DNA of 64,000 nucleotides from Streptomyces sp. SS1-1 (GTDB taxonomy: Bacteria; Actinomycetota; Actinomycetes; Streptomycetales; Streptomycetaceae): the NCBI RefSeq assembly GCF_008973465.1, contig NZ_WBXN01000004.1, positions 6,302,501-6,366,500 on the forward strand. Reading direction: 5' to 3'. A program made the position numbers and the translations under genes. Of the stretch, positions 33,244 through 41,363 are shown one piece after another. Within the stretch, counting starts at the first letter, position 1, and each line of letters begins with the position of its first letter. Below the pieces are notes generated by a model. It made no database searches and had not been told where the DNA came from. It saw only the letters and a program-made list of their open reading frames with translations.

Positions 33244-35610
33244 ATGTCTCAACTCCGCGCCCCGGCCACACGCGCTGACCGCCGTGAGGGCGGGAGGCAC
33301 GGGCGCCCCGCCGCCCGTCCCGCACCCGCGCTGCCCGAGACCCAGATACGGCCCCAACTGCTGCGCCTGGCCGTCCTGCCACCCGTGGCCGTGTCCCTCA
33401 GCGCCAGCGCCGCGGTGCTGTTCGTGGTGCGCTCCACCGGAGCCCGGCCGACCCCGGTCCTGTGGGTCGTCCTGGCCGGCGCGCTCTCGGTGACCCTCGC
33501 GGGCATCGTCATCGCCGCCGTCGCCGCCGACCGCGCGGCCCGGACGGTGAGCCGGCGGGTCGGCGCCCTGCGCCGCGCCAGCGCCCGGGGAGAGGCCGAA
33601 CTTCGCTCCCTCGTCGAGGCGTTGCGGCGCGGCGACGGCCCGCCGAAGCGCACGCCGCGCAACGGACCGCCCGACGACGCCGACGAGTTCGATCTCCTCG
33701 CCGCCGACCTGGCCCGCGCCCACGACGGGGCGGTCCACGCCGTCGTGCAGGCCTCCCGGTTGTCGAGCCAGGCCGGCAGCGAACAGAAGCTGGAGGTCTT
33801 CGTCAACCTCGCCCGGCGCCTTCAGTCGCTGGTGCACCGGGAGATCTCCATCCTCGACGAGCTCGAGAACGAGATGGAGGACCCGGACCTCCTCAAGGGC
33901 CTCTTCCACGTCGACCACCTCGCCACCCGCATCCGGCGGCACGCCGAGAACCTCGCCGTGCTCGGCGGCGCCGTCTCCCGGCGCCAGTGGAGCAACCCCG
34001 TCCCGATGACCGAGGTCCTGCGCTCGGCCATCGCCGAGGTCGAGCAGTACTCACGGGTCAAACTGGTGCCGCCGATCGACGGCACCCTGCGCGGCCACGC
34101 CGTCGCCGACGTCATCCACCTGCTGGCCGAACTGGTCGAGAACGCCACGGTGTTCTCCGCCCCGCACACCCAAGTGCTGCTGCGGGCCAACCTGGTGACG
34201 TCCGGACTCGCCGTCGAGGTCGAGGACCGCGGGCTCGGCATGCCCGTCGGCGAACAGGCCCGGATGAACGCCCTGCTCGCCGACCCCGACCAGGTCAACG
34301 TCGCCAGCCTCCTGTCGGACGGGCGCATCGGCCTGTTCGTCGTCTCGCAGCTCGCCAAACGGCACGGCATCCATGTGCGTCTGCAGACCAACATCTACGG
34401 CGGCGTCCAGGCCGTCCTCGTCGTCCCGCAGGGACTGCTGGGCGCGGAGCCCGGCGCCCCCGCAGGCGCGCCTCGGGCCCAGGAACCCCGGATGACAGAG
34501 GCGCCGGGGCACCGGACCGCCGGTCCCTCCGCCCCCGCCGGCCCCTCCGCCCCCGTCCCGCTGCCGCCGCAATCGGCCGCACGGCAGACGGCGCCGAGGC
34601 CACCGCAGCACCGGCGGGCCGACCCGGAGACGCCCGCGGACGGCACACGGGGCGCGTCCGCCGCCCAGCCCGACCTGCCGGCGCCCCGCCAGGCGCGCCC
34701 ACGCACCGGCACCCGCGGCACCGTCCCGGCCCCGGCCAAGGGCGAAGGACCGCCGCTGCCCGTGCGCGGCGCCCACCAGGGGCGGGCCAACCCGGCGGAG
34801 GCGGTGCCCGGCATCAGCGACGCCGACCGCCGCCAGCTCGCCGAGAACAGCGTCGGACCGCTCACCCCGCGCGCCGGCGCCGTCCGGGGCACCATGGGCA
34901 AACCCCAACTGCCCCGGCGGCGCGCCCAGGAGCACATCGCGCCGCAACTGCGGGACGGTCCGGTGGCCCGCCAGGAGTCCGACGAGGTCGCCGGGCACGA
35001 CCCGGGACTGATGGCGGCCTTCCAGCGCGGCATCGGACTCGCCGAGACCCAGCAGCACATGGAGTCGACGCACACGTCCGCCGCCCACATGGACACGAGC
35101 CATCACCTGCCGGTGGCCCACATGGGTTCAGGACACACCGTCCTGCCCCCCATGGAGGCCGCACACGGTCCGGCCGCACACGGTCAGACACGGCACAGCG
35201 ACACGTCCCCCTCCGCGAGCCTGGCCCCGGCCCCGCTGGACGCGCGGCACACAGACGTCCCCCACATGACCAGCCTGCCGTCCATGGAGAAGACACCCAT
35301 GGACGCTTCTGCCACCGAGATGTCCCGCACCGAGACATCCCGCACCGAGACGTCCCCCAGGGACACGCCCCTCCTGGGCGCCTCCTCCCTGGACATCGAG
35401 CCCATGGGCGTCCCACCCATGGGTACCGCCTCGCCCATGGGTCCAGCCTCTATGGGCCCACCCTCCATGGGCTCAGCCTCCATGGGCTCAGCCTCCATGG
35501 GCGCCGGCACGTCACCCAGCGGCCCGGCCCCGACAGCCGACGCCGACCCCGGACAGCCGTCCGGTACCGACCAGCCCACTTGGCCCGACGGGAGCGCACC
35601 GGCCGGATGA
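33244..35610 (+). CDS. cvnA: conservon sensor-kinase-like protein CvnA with Met/His-rich tail
   Basis: A 788-aa protein. Two membrane helices lie near residues 35-85. A helical region follows, then a histidine-kinase ATPase with N box HLLAELVENATV, G1 box VEDRGLGMP and G2-like DGRIGLFVVSQLA. From about residue 415 the protein is Pro/Ala-rich and disordered; from about 600 it carries about 15 Met and 12 His. ATG 33244 follows GAGGA; GTG 33106 with GGAGG is an in-frame alternative but its extra codons have poor GC bias. CvnA anchors the CvnB-CvnC-CvnD complex at the membrane. Confidence 0.88.
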   Translation: MSQLRAPATRADRREGGRHGRPAARPAPALPETQIRPQLLRLAVLPPVAVSLSASAAVLFVVRSTGARPTPVLWVVLAGALSVTLAGIVIAAVAADRAARTVSRRVGALRRASARGEAELRSLVEALRRGDGPPKRTPRNGPPDDADEFDLLAADLARAHDGAVHAVVQASRLSSQAGSEQKLEVFVNLARRLQSLVHREISILDELENEMEDPDLLKGLFHVDHLATRIRRHAENLAVLGGAVSRRQWSNPVPMTEVLRSAIAEVEQYSRVKLVPPIDGTLRGHAVADVIHLLAELVENATVFSAPHTQVLLRANLVTSGLAVEVEDRGLGMPVGEQARMNALLADPDQVNVASLLSDGRIGLFVVSQLAKRHGIHVRLQTNIYGGVQAVLVVPQGLLGAEPGAPAGAPRAQEPRMTEAPGHRTAGPSAPAGPSAPVPLPPQSAARQTAPRPPQHRRADPETPADGTRGASAAQPDLPAPRQARPRTGTRGTVPAPAKGEGPPLPVRGAHQGRANPAEAVPGISDADRRQLAENSVGPLTPRAGAVRGTMGKPQLPRRRAQEHIAPQLRDGPVARQESDEVAGHDPGLMAAFQRGIGLAETQQHMESTHTSAAHMDTSHHLPVAHMGSGHTVLPPMEAAHGPAAHGQTRHSDTSPSASLAPAPLDARHTDVPHMTSLPSMEKTPMDASATEMSRTETSRTETSPRDTPLLGASSLDIEPMGVPPMGTASPMGPASMGPPSMGSASMGSASMGAGTSPSGPAPTADADPGQPSGTDQPTWPDGSAPAG
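35447..35506 (+). repeat. four 15-bp tandem repeats inside cvnA
   Basis: The unit CCTCCATGGGCTCAG occurs twice exactly (35462-35491), with degenerate copies on either side. It encodes repeated Ser-Met-Gly peptides in the C-terminal tail of CvnA. Confidence 0.85.
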
Positions 35611-35702
35611 CCACGTCCCTGACCCACCCGCCGTCCGCACGGATCCCCACCCCCGCACCCAGCGCTCCCGCAGACCTTCGTACCTCAAGGAGTCGATCCA
35701 TC

Positions 35703-36137
35703 ATGGCGAGCGAAGCGCCGACCGCCCATGTGTCCGACCTCGACTGGCTGATGAGCGGCCTCGTGCAGCGCGTGCCGCACACCTCCAGCGCGGTCCTCCT
35801 GTCCTGCGACGGGCTCGTGAAATCGGTCCACGGGCTCGACCCGGACAGCGCCGACCACATGGCGGCCCTCGCCTCCGGCCTGTACTCGCTCGGCCGCAGC
35901 GCCGGCGTCCGCTTCGGGGACGGCGGCGACGTGCGCCAGGTCGTCGTCGAGCTCGACTCCGCGCTGCTGTTCGTCACCACGGCCGGCTCCGGCACCTGTC
36001 TCGCCGTCCTGGCCGGCCGGGAGGCCGACGCCGCCGTGCTGGGCTACGAGATGGCGATGCTCGTCAAGAGCGTCCGCCCGTACCTGGTCACCGCACCCCG
36101 GCAGCACGCCGTCGACCCCTCGGCGCTGAGGCCTTGA
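35703..36137 (+). CDS. cvnB: conservon protein CvnB (roadblock/LC7)
   Basis: A 144-aa roadblock/LC7 protein, the likely regulator of the small GTPase CvnD. Typical stretches are LDWLMSGLVQRVPHTSSAVLLSCDG and LYSLGRSAGVRFGDGGDVRQV. ATG 35703 has AAGGAG 10 nt upstream and gives the usual family length. ATG 35607, overlapping the cvnA stop, would add 32 low-complexity residues. The last bases overlap the region of the cvnC start. Confidence 0.9.
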   Translation: MASEAPTAHVSDLDWLMSGLVQRVPHTSSAVLLSCDGLVKSVHGLDPDSADHMAALASGLYSLGRSAGVRFGDGGDVRQVVVELDSALLFVTTAGSGTCLAVLAGREADAAVLGYEMAMLVKSVRPYLVTAPRQHAVDPSALRP

Positions 36138-36139
36138 AC

Positions 36140-36511
36140 GTGACGGCGGCCGGCGACGGGCCCTGGCTCGACGACGCGGCCGGACGGCTGGTGCGCCCCT
36201 TCACCGTCAGCAACGGCCGCACCCGGCCCACCGTCGCGCTCGACCTCATGTCACAGGTCATGGCCACCGGGGCGACCCCCCTCGGCTATCTGGGCCCCGA
36301 GCACGAACAGGCCCTCGACCTGTGCCGCGCCCCGGTCTCGATCGCCGAGGTCGCCGCCCACCTGAAGCTGCCGGCGGCGGTCACCAAGGTGCTGCTGTCG
36401 GACCTCGTCGACTGCGGGGCGCTCACCACCAAGCCCCCCGAGTTCCACCACAACCCGACAGACCGGGCTCTTCTGGAGGCAGTGCTCGATGGACTACGAC
36501 GACAGCTCTGA
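36140..36511 (+). CDS. cvnC: conservon protein CvnC (DUF742)
   Basis: A 123-aa DUF742 protein with the conserved VRPFTVSNGRTRP start and a winged-helix-like middle (ALDLCRAPVSIAEVAAHLKL). It is part of the membrane-associated Cvn complex. GTG 36140 has GAGG 8 nt upstream; TTG 36134, overlapping the cvnB stop, is the alternative. It overlaps cvnD by 23 nt. Confidence 0.9.
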   Translation: MTAAGDGPWLDDAAGRLVRPFTVSNGRTRPTVALDLMSQVMATGATPLGYLGPEHEQALDLCRAPVSIAEVAAHLKLPAAVTKVLLSDLVDCGALTTKPPEFHHNPTDRALLEAVLDGLRRQL

Positions 36512-37088
36512 TCCGTTCCCCACCGCGTTGAAAATCCTGGTGGCGGGAGGGTTCGGGGCAGGCAAGACCACCTTCGTCGGCGCGGTGAGCGAGATCGCGC
36601 CGCTCAGCACAGAGGAGCTGCTCACGACCGTCAGTGCCGCGACCGACAACCTGGAAGGCGTCGAGAACAAGGTCGAGACGACGGTCGCCATGGACTTCGG
36701 CCGCATCACCCTCGACCCGGAACACGTCCTGTACCTCTTCGGCACGCCCGGACAGGAGCGCTTCTGGTTCATGTGGGACGAGCTCTCCGAGGGCGCGCTC
36801 GGCGCGGTCATCCTCGCCGACACCCGGCGCCTGGAGGACTGCTTCGCCGCCGTGGACTTCTTCGAGCAGCGGGGCCTCGGATTCATCGTCGCCGTCAACG
36901 AGTTCGACGGCGGCTTCCGGTACGACCCCGAGGAGGTGAGGGCCGCCATCGACCTCGACCCGGAGATCCCGGTCGTCCGCTGCGACGCCCGGATCTCCAG
37001 TTCGGGCGTCCAGACCCTGCTGACCCTGGTCCGGCACCTCCTCGCCCACGCGCCGGCCCACGCACCGAGCCACGGCGCCCACAGGTGA
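36489..37088 (+). CDS. cvnD: conservon GTPase CvnD
   Basis: A 199-aa Ras-like ATP/GTP-binding protein. P loop GGFGAGKTT at residues 20-28, switch II FGTPGQERFWFMW and base-recognition VNEFDG (in place of NKxD) are seen. The GTPQ form of the G3 box is usual for conservon GTPases. The ATG lies within cvnC. The GAF gene follows after 61 nt. Confidence 0.92.
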   Translation: MDYDDSSDPFPTALKILVAGGFGAGKTTFVGAVSEIAPLSTEELLTTVSAATDNLEGVENKVETTVAMDFGRITLDPEHVLYLFGTPGQERFWFMWDELSEGALGAVILADTRRLEDCFAAVDFFEQRGLGFIVAVNEFDGGFRYDPEEVRAAIDLDPEIPVVRCDARISSSGVQTLLTLVRHLLAHAPAHAPSHGAHR

Positions 37089-37149
37089 CATCCGCACACA
37101 CCCGCACGGAGCCGCATATGACCCGCGTCCACAGCGACGGAACCCGCCC

Positions 37150-37728
37150 ATGAGCTACGGCCCACCGCACCCGGTCGCCCGCCTGCTGCTCACCCCGGAG
37201 GACAAGGAGGCCCCCGCCCGCGCGGAGCGGTGGCTCGCCATGGGCCTCGGGGAGCATCCCGACCCTGCCCTGGACGGGTTCGCGGAGCACCTCGCCCAGC
37301 TCACCGCGGCGCCGTACGCCATGGTGAACTTCGTGGGGGAGAGCCGGCAGTTCTTCGCCGGGCTGCATGTGCGGCCCGCCGTGGATCTCGCGCGGGCCGG
37401 TGACAGCAAGCCGCGACTCGGCCGCTACCTGGGACGCGACCATGGGTTCTGCCCCCATGTGGTCGTCCGGCGCAAGGCGCTGGTGCTGGAGGACGTCCGC
37501 GACTACCCCCGGTTCGCGGGGAACCCGATCGTCGACGAGTTCGGCGTCCGGTCGTACCTGGGCGCCCCGCTGATCGACTCCACCGGCATGGTGCTCGGCA
37601 CCGTGTGCGTCGTCGACATGGAGCCGCGGCCCTGGGGGAAGGCCGGTCTGGAGACGATCAAGGCGTCGGCGGTGGACCTGGTGGCCCGGCTGGAGCGACG
37701 GCAGGCGGACGGACTGCCCCTGCTGTGA
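37150..37728 (+). CDS. conservon-associated GAF-domain protein
   Basis: A 192-aa protein that is mostly one GAF domain (about residues 35-180), with AMVNFVGESRQFFAGL and YLGAPLIDSTGMVLGTVCVVD typical of the fold. In other conservons this place is often held by a cytochrome P450 (cvnE). Two cysteines (DHGFCPHV, LGTVCVVD) could be redox or ligand residues. It probably senses a small molecule or oxidant for the Cvn complex. Confidence 0.82.
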   Translation: MSYGPPHPVARLLLTPEDKEAPARAERWLAMGLGEHPDPALDGFAEHLAQLTAAPYAMVNFVGESRQFFAGLHVRPAVDLARAGDSKPRLGRYLGRDHGFCPHVVVRRKALVLEDVRDYPRFAGNPIVDEFGVRSYLGAPLIDSTGMVLGTVCVVDMEPRPWGKAGLETIKASAVDLVARLERRQADGLPLL

Positions 37729-37772
37729 GCCGCGCCCGCGCCCGCATCCGCGCCCGCACCCCCGGCCTCGCG

Positions 37773-38402
37773 CTAGAAGCCCCGCCACACGTTGTCGAAG
37801 GCGGCGTCCTCGATCGCGCGCCGCTGGCGTACGGCCTCCAGCTCCATCACCGCGTTGCCGAGCGCGGCCAGCACGGCCGAGGACGTGTCGTCGGTGAGCG
37901 CGTCCGTGTCCGCCGGGCCCTCGCCGGGGCCGGGTGCCGCCGGCTCGGTGCCGATCCCGGCGGCGGCGCCCAGCGCGGCGAGCAGCGGCTCGCGCGACGT
38001 CCAGCGCTGCTCGGCCCGCTGCCGGGCCGCCGGGTCGCCCGGCACCGTGCGTGCGGCGCGCAGCGGAAGACGGAACCCCCGCGACCTGGACATGGTCCCC
38101 GTCTGCTCCAGATCCTCGACGTACGCCGCGGACAGCCCGCGCCCCCGCCGCCACAGCCAGTCCTCGACCGACTCGTACGGTTCCTGCCGTATGAGCGCCG
38201 TGGCCGCCTCGTCCAGCAGCCGGTCGCCCGTGGGGGCCTGCGCGTTCGGGGCGATGCGGTCCTCGGCGAGGGTCAGGGCGCCGGCGTCGAGCAGGTCGAA
38301 CACCTCGGCCGCCGCCAGCGCCAGGGACAGCTCGCCCTGCTCCACGCGGTGGTCCTGCGCCAGGTCGAGGGCGACGATCGCGAGGTCCCGTGCGGTGTTC
38401 AT
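37773..38402 (-). CDS. GPP34 (Golgi phosphoprotein 3) family protein
   Basis: A 209-aa protein with the helical GPP34 pattern (ARDLAIVALD, LSLALAAAEVFDLLDAGAL, AEDRIAPN). The eukaryotic family binds phosphoinositides; actinobacteria carry many paralogues of unknown function. ATG 38402 is preferred to longer in-frame starts because homology begins there. It converges with the GAF gene, 44 nt apart. Confidence 0.85.
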   Translation of the reverse strand: MNTARDLAIVALDLAQDHRVEQGELSLALAAAEVFDLLDAGALTLAEDRIAPNAQAPTGDRLLDEAATALIRQEPYESVEDWLWRRGRGLSAAYVEDLEQTGTMSRSRGFRLPLRAARTVPGDPAARQRAEQRWTSREPLLAALGAAAGIGTEPAAPGPGEGPADTDALTDDTSSAVLAALGNAVMELEAVRQRRAIEDAAFDNVWRGF

Positions 38403-38488
38403 GAGCGGCTCCTGGTCGGTCGGCCGGCCGGGATGCGCGGGCTTGCGCCCGCACACCCGCGGTCGGGTGTCCTGCGTCGATTGTCGCC

Positions 38489-38536
38489 GGGATCGGGTGA
38501 CGACGGGATCGGGTGACGACGGGGTCGGGTGACGGC
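38489..38536. repeat. three 16-bp tandem repeats upstream of the GPP34 gene
   Basis: The unit GGGATCGGGTGACGAC is present twice exactly (38489-38504, 38505-38520) and once with two changes (38521-38536). It lies in the 190-nt gap between the isomerase-like gene and the GPP34 gene and could affect the GPP34 promoter. Confidence 0.85.
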
Positions 38537-38592
38537 GGGGCCTTCCACGACCATGGGCCGCCCAGAGCCCGTCCGCGGCACGGCGAGGGCCG

Positions 38593-38883
38593 TCACCGGC
38601 TGCCGGGGTCGTTCGGATGGGGCTCCAGAGCGGTGACGGTCGCCGTCATCCACGGCCACAGCGGGAGCGTGCCGAGCACCTTCGCGCGCAGCTCCTCCTC
38701 GTCCGCGGCCCGCCACACGCCGATGCTGCGCCGCTCGCCGACGGGACGCCACAGGCGGGCGAGGTGCCCGGTGGCGGCCAGTTCGGCGGCCCGGACGGCT
38801 TCCGCCGCGCGCCGCCGGTCGACCTCGTCCTGACCGGTGCCGTCGGGGATCGTGGTGATCAGTTCGACCAGGAATTCACGCAT
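38593..38883 (-). CDS. muconolactone delta-isomerase family protein
   Basis: A 96-aa ferredoxin-fold protein starting MREFLVELITTIP, with conserved GVWRAADEEELRA and LPLWPWM. The family isomerises muconolactone in the beta-ketoadipate pathway, but stand-alone members beside regulators are common and may act on other substrates. It is divergent from a LysR gene (115-nt gap), which probably controls it. Confidence 0.82.
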   Translation of the reverse strand: MREFLVELITTIPDGTGQDEVDRRRAAEAVRAAELAATGHLARLWRPVGERRSIGVWRAADEEELRAKVLGTLPLWPWMTATVTALEPHPNDPGSR

Positions 38884-38998
38884 GGCTCTCGTCCTCTCGC
38901 GGTGCGGGCCGGCCGTTTCCAGCATGGGCACCGCCTTCCGCCCCCGCCACTACCGGCGTCCTCGCTGCTGGGAGGCGCGGCCTCGCAGCCCGCGTAGC

Positions 38999-39946
38999 AT
39001 GACCGGCGTGGAGCTGCGTCAGCTGCGGTATTTCATCGCCGTCGCCGAGGAACTGAACTTCGGGCGGGCCGCCGAGCGTCTGCTGATCGCGGGGCCGTCC
39101 CTGTCGCAGCAGATCAAGGCGCTCGAACGGGACCTCGGGGTGCGGCTGTTCGACCGCGACCGGCGCTCGGTCTCCCTCACGCCCGCGGGCGCCGCGCTGC
39201 TGCCCGCCACCCGCGACCTGCTGGAGCGCGCGGACGAGCTCAAGCGCCGGGCCGGCCGGCTGTCGGACTCGGAGTCGGTCCGGCTCGGGTACGTCAACTG
39301 GCTTCCACCCGACCTGACCGCGCGTACCGCCCCGGTCGCCCGGCTGCACATCGACGCGTGGGTGGCGCCCTCGCACACACAGGCGACCCGGGTGGCGGAC
39401 GGAAGCCTCGACCTGGCCGTGTGCCGGGTGGGAGCGGGGGACCTCGAACGGCTCGGGCTGCGGGCCCGGCTCCTCGGGGCCGACCGTCTCTACGCCGTCG
39501 CCAAGGGCACGGACAGCGGCGATGTGGCGGCCGGCGACATGGACGTCCTCATCGACGACGACCTCACCTCGTGGGCGTCGTGGAACGCCTACGCCGAGCG
39601 GCTGGCGGAGGACGTCGGAGCCCGCGCGGTGCGCATCTCCGACGGGGCGATCACCGGTCCCGCCTTCTTCGACCACGTACGCCGCTGCACCCGGCCCGTG
39701 CTCAACTCGCCGAAGGGGCAAGGCAGTCCGCTGCCGCCCGACCTGGTCCGCCGGGAGGTCGTCGGGCCGAAGGTCTACTGGACGTGGTCCCTGGTGTGGC
39801 GGGCGGACGAGGACCGCGCCGGGGTGCTGGGCGTGGTGGACGCCCTGAGCGAAGGGGTCGGGGACCTCGGCGTGCACGCCCCCGGCGCATGGCTGCCGGC
39901 CGACGACCCGCACGCGCTGCCCGGCCGGCCTGCGCTGGGAGCCTGA
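38999..39946 (+). CDS. LysR-family transcriptional regulator
   Basis: A 315-aa protein with the winged helix-turn-helix at residues 5-65 (LRQLRYFIAVAEELNFGRAA, then PSLSQQIKALERDLGVRLF) and a periplasmic-binding-like effector domain. ATG 38999 is used; GTG 39008 is in frame. No Shine-Dalgarno is seen for either. Divergence from the isomerase-like gene suggests control of that gene, and possibly of the downstream SDR. Confidence 0.88.
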   Translation: MTGVELRQLRYFIAVAEELNFGRAAERLLIAGPSLSQQIKALERDLGVRLFDRDRRSVSLTPAGAALLPATRDLLERADELKRRAGRLSDSESVRLGYVNWLPPDLTARTAPVARLHIDAWVAPSHTQATRVADGSLDLAVCRVGAGDLERLGLRARLLGADRLYAVAKGTDSGDVAAGDMDVLIDDDLTSWASWNAYAERLAEDVGARAVRISDGAITGPAFFDHVRRCTRPVLNSPKGQGSPLPPDLVRREVVGPKVYWTWSLVWRADEDRAGVLGVVDALSEGVGDLGVHAPGAWLPADDPHALPGRPALGA

Positions 39947-40029
39947 GCCTCCCAGACGGGAGGAAACGGGTCCCGCGCACGGGCCCTGGAACCTTTGACT
40001 CCGCCGTGCAAGCGTCCTACCTTCCCAAT

Positions 40030-40047
40030 TAGTCGACCGGTCGGCTA
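40030..40047. promoter_or_regulatory. 18-bp near-perfect palindrome before the SDR gene, TetR-type operator
   Basis: The sequence tagtcgaccggtcggcta has 9-bp arms with one mismatch pair. Its CGACCGGTCG core is typical of TetR-family operators. It lies 35 nt before the SDR start. No TetR gene is adjacent, so the regulator would be encoded elsewhere. Confidence 0.55.
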
Positions 40048-40081
40048 GTGTCCGGTCAACCACCAGAGAAGGTTCGACATC

Positions 40082-40795
40082 ATGAACGCAGGCATCCAGA
40101 AGGTAGCGATCGTCACCGGCGCCTCCCAGGGCATCGGGGCCGCCGTCGTCGAGGGCTACCGCAAGCTCGGGTACGCGGTCGTCGCCACCTCGCGCACCAT
40201 CGCCCCCTCCGACGACCCCGCCGTCCTGACCGTGCAGGGCGACATCGCCGACCCGGCCACCGCGGAGCGCGTCGTCGCCGCCGCCCTCGAGCGGTTCGGC
40301 CGGATCGACACCGTCGTCAACAACGCGGGCATCTTCGTCGCCAAGCCGTTCACGGACTACACCGCCGAGGACTACGCCGCCGTGACCGGGATCAACCTGG
40401 ACGGCGTCTTCCACCTCACCCAGAGGGCCGTGCCGCATCTGCTGGCCCAGGGCGGCGGGCACATCGTCAGCATCACCACCAGCCTGGTCGACAACGCCGA
40501 CTCCCGCGTCCCGTCCGTCCTGGCCTCGCTGAGCAAGGGCGGCATCCAGGCCGCGACCAAGTCCCTCGCGGTGGAGTACGCGACCCGAGGCATCCGCGTC
40601 AACGCCGTGTCGCCCGGCACCATCAAGACGCCCATGCACCCCGAGGAGACGCACGAGTTCCTCTCCGCCCTCCACCCCGTCGGACGGATGGGCGAGATGG
40701 GTGACGTCGTCGACGCCGTGCTCTACCTGGAGTCGGCGCCCTTCGTCACCGGCGAGATCCTGCACGTCGACGGCGGCATGAGCGCCGGTCACTGA
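40082..40795 (+). CDS. short-chain dehydrogenase/reductase (SDR)
   Basis: A 237-aa classical SDR with the cofactor loop TGASQGIGAAV (about residues 13-23) and NNAG at about 81-84. The catalytic Ser/Thr region reads VSITTSLVDN. The usual Tyr of YxxxK is not obvious: the matching stretch reads LASLSKGGIQAATKSLAVEY, with Lys kept and Ser in the Tyr place. GAGAAGG precedes the ATG. Probably transcribed with the small SnoaL-like gene that follows. Confidence 0.85.
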   Translation: MNAGIQKVAIVTGASQGIGAAVVEGYRKLGYAVVATSRTIAPSDDPAVLTVQGDIADPATAERVVAAALERFGRIDTVVNNAGIFVAKPFTDYTAEDYAAVTGINLDGVFHLTQRAVPHLLAQGGGHIVSITTSLVDNADSRVPSVLASLSKGGIQAATKSLAVEYATRGIRVNAVSPGTIKTPMHPEETHEFLSALHPVGRMGEMGDVVDAVLYLESAPFVTGEILHVDGGMSAGH

Positions 40796-40829
40796 GCGGA
40801 CGAGGACACACCGGGAAAGGATGGGAGCC

Positions 40830-41198
40830 ATGAACGGCACCACCGATGACGAGACGATCCTGCGCGAGGTGCTCGAGCGCTGGCGGACGGCCGTGGACGC
40901 CCACCGGCCCCAGGACGTGGCCGACGTCTTCACCGAGGACGCCATCTTCCAGGGACTGCACCCCTACGGGGTGGGGCGGTACGCCGTGGCCGCGTACTAC
41001 GCCTCCCAGCCCCTGGGGATGCGGGCCGGCTACCGGATCCTGGAGACCCGCCGGTACGCGGACGACCTGGTGCTCGGATACCTGGACACCGAGTTCACGT
41101 TCACCGACCGAGACCCGGTCGCCGTCAAGCTCGCCGTCCTCGCACGGCGGCAGGAGGACGGCTGGGCCCTCGCGCACTACCAGGTCTCCCGCCTGTAG
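40830..41198 (+). CDS. SnoaL/NTF2-like small protein (SgcJ/EcaC-type)
   Basis: A 122-aa cone-fold protein (ILREVLERWRTAVDAHRPQDV, then DVFTEDAIFQGL) typical of SnoaL/SgcJ-like polyketide cyclase or isomerase families, though members serve many roles. ATG 40830 with AAAGG 9 nt upstream is preferred to ATG 40821. It follows the SDR by 34 nt and likely shares its transcript. Confidence 0.8.
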   Translation: MNGTTDDETILREVLERWRTAVDAHRPQDVADVFTEDAIFQGLHPYGVGRYAVAAYYASQPLGMRAGYRILETRRYADDLVLGYLDTEFTFTDRDPVAVKLAVLARRQEDGWALAHYQVSRL

Positions 41199-41363
41199 CA
41201 GGCCCCCCGAGGGGTGTGAAGAAGAGCTGTGGCGCCGCTTAAGAAATCCTCGATGGACCAGGGCGCCGCCGTGCGGCAGATTGCTACGCGATTCCACCCC
41301 TCTTCCCGGGCCCGGGCCTGATCGGCATGCCCGCTTCCGGGACTCACCCTCAGGAGCCGTGGC

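Noticed and set aside
38489..38536. Possible CRISPR-like array from three 16-bp units
   Set aside because: Units are directly adjacent with no spacers and there are no cas genes; simple tandem repeat.
41199..41363. Possible glycine or threonine riboswitch before tdh
   Set aside because: No conserved riboswitch blocks could be recognised in the leader.
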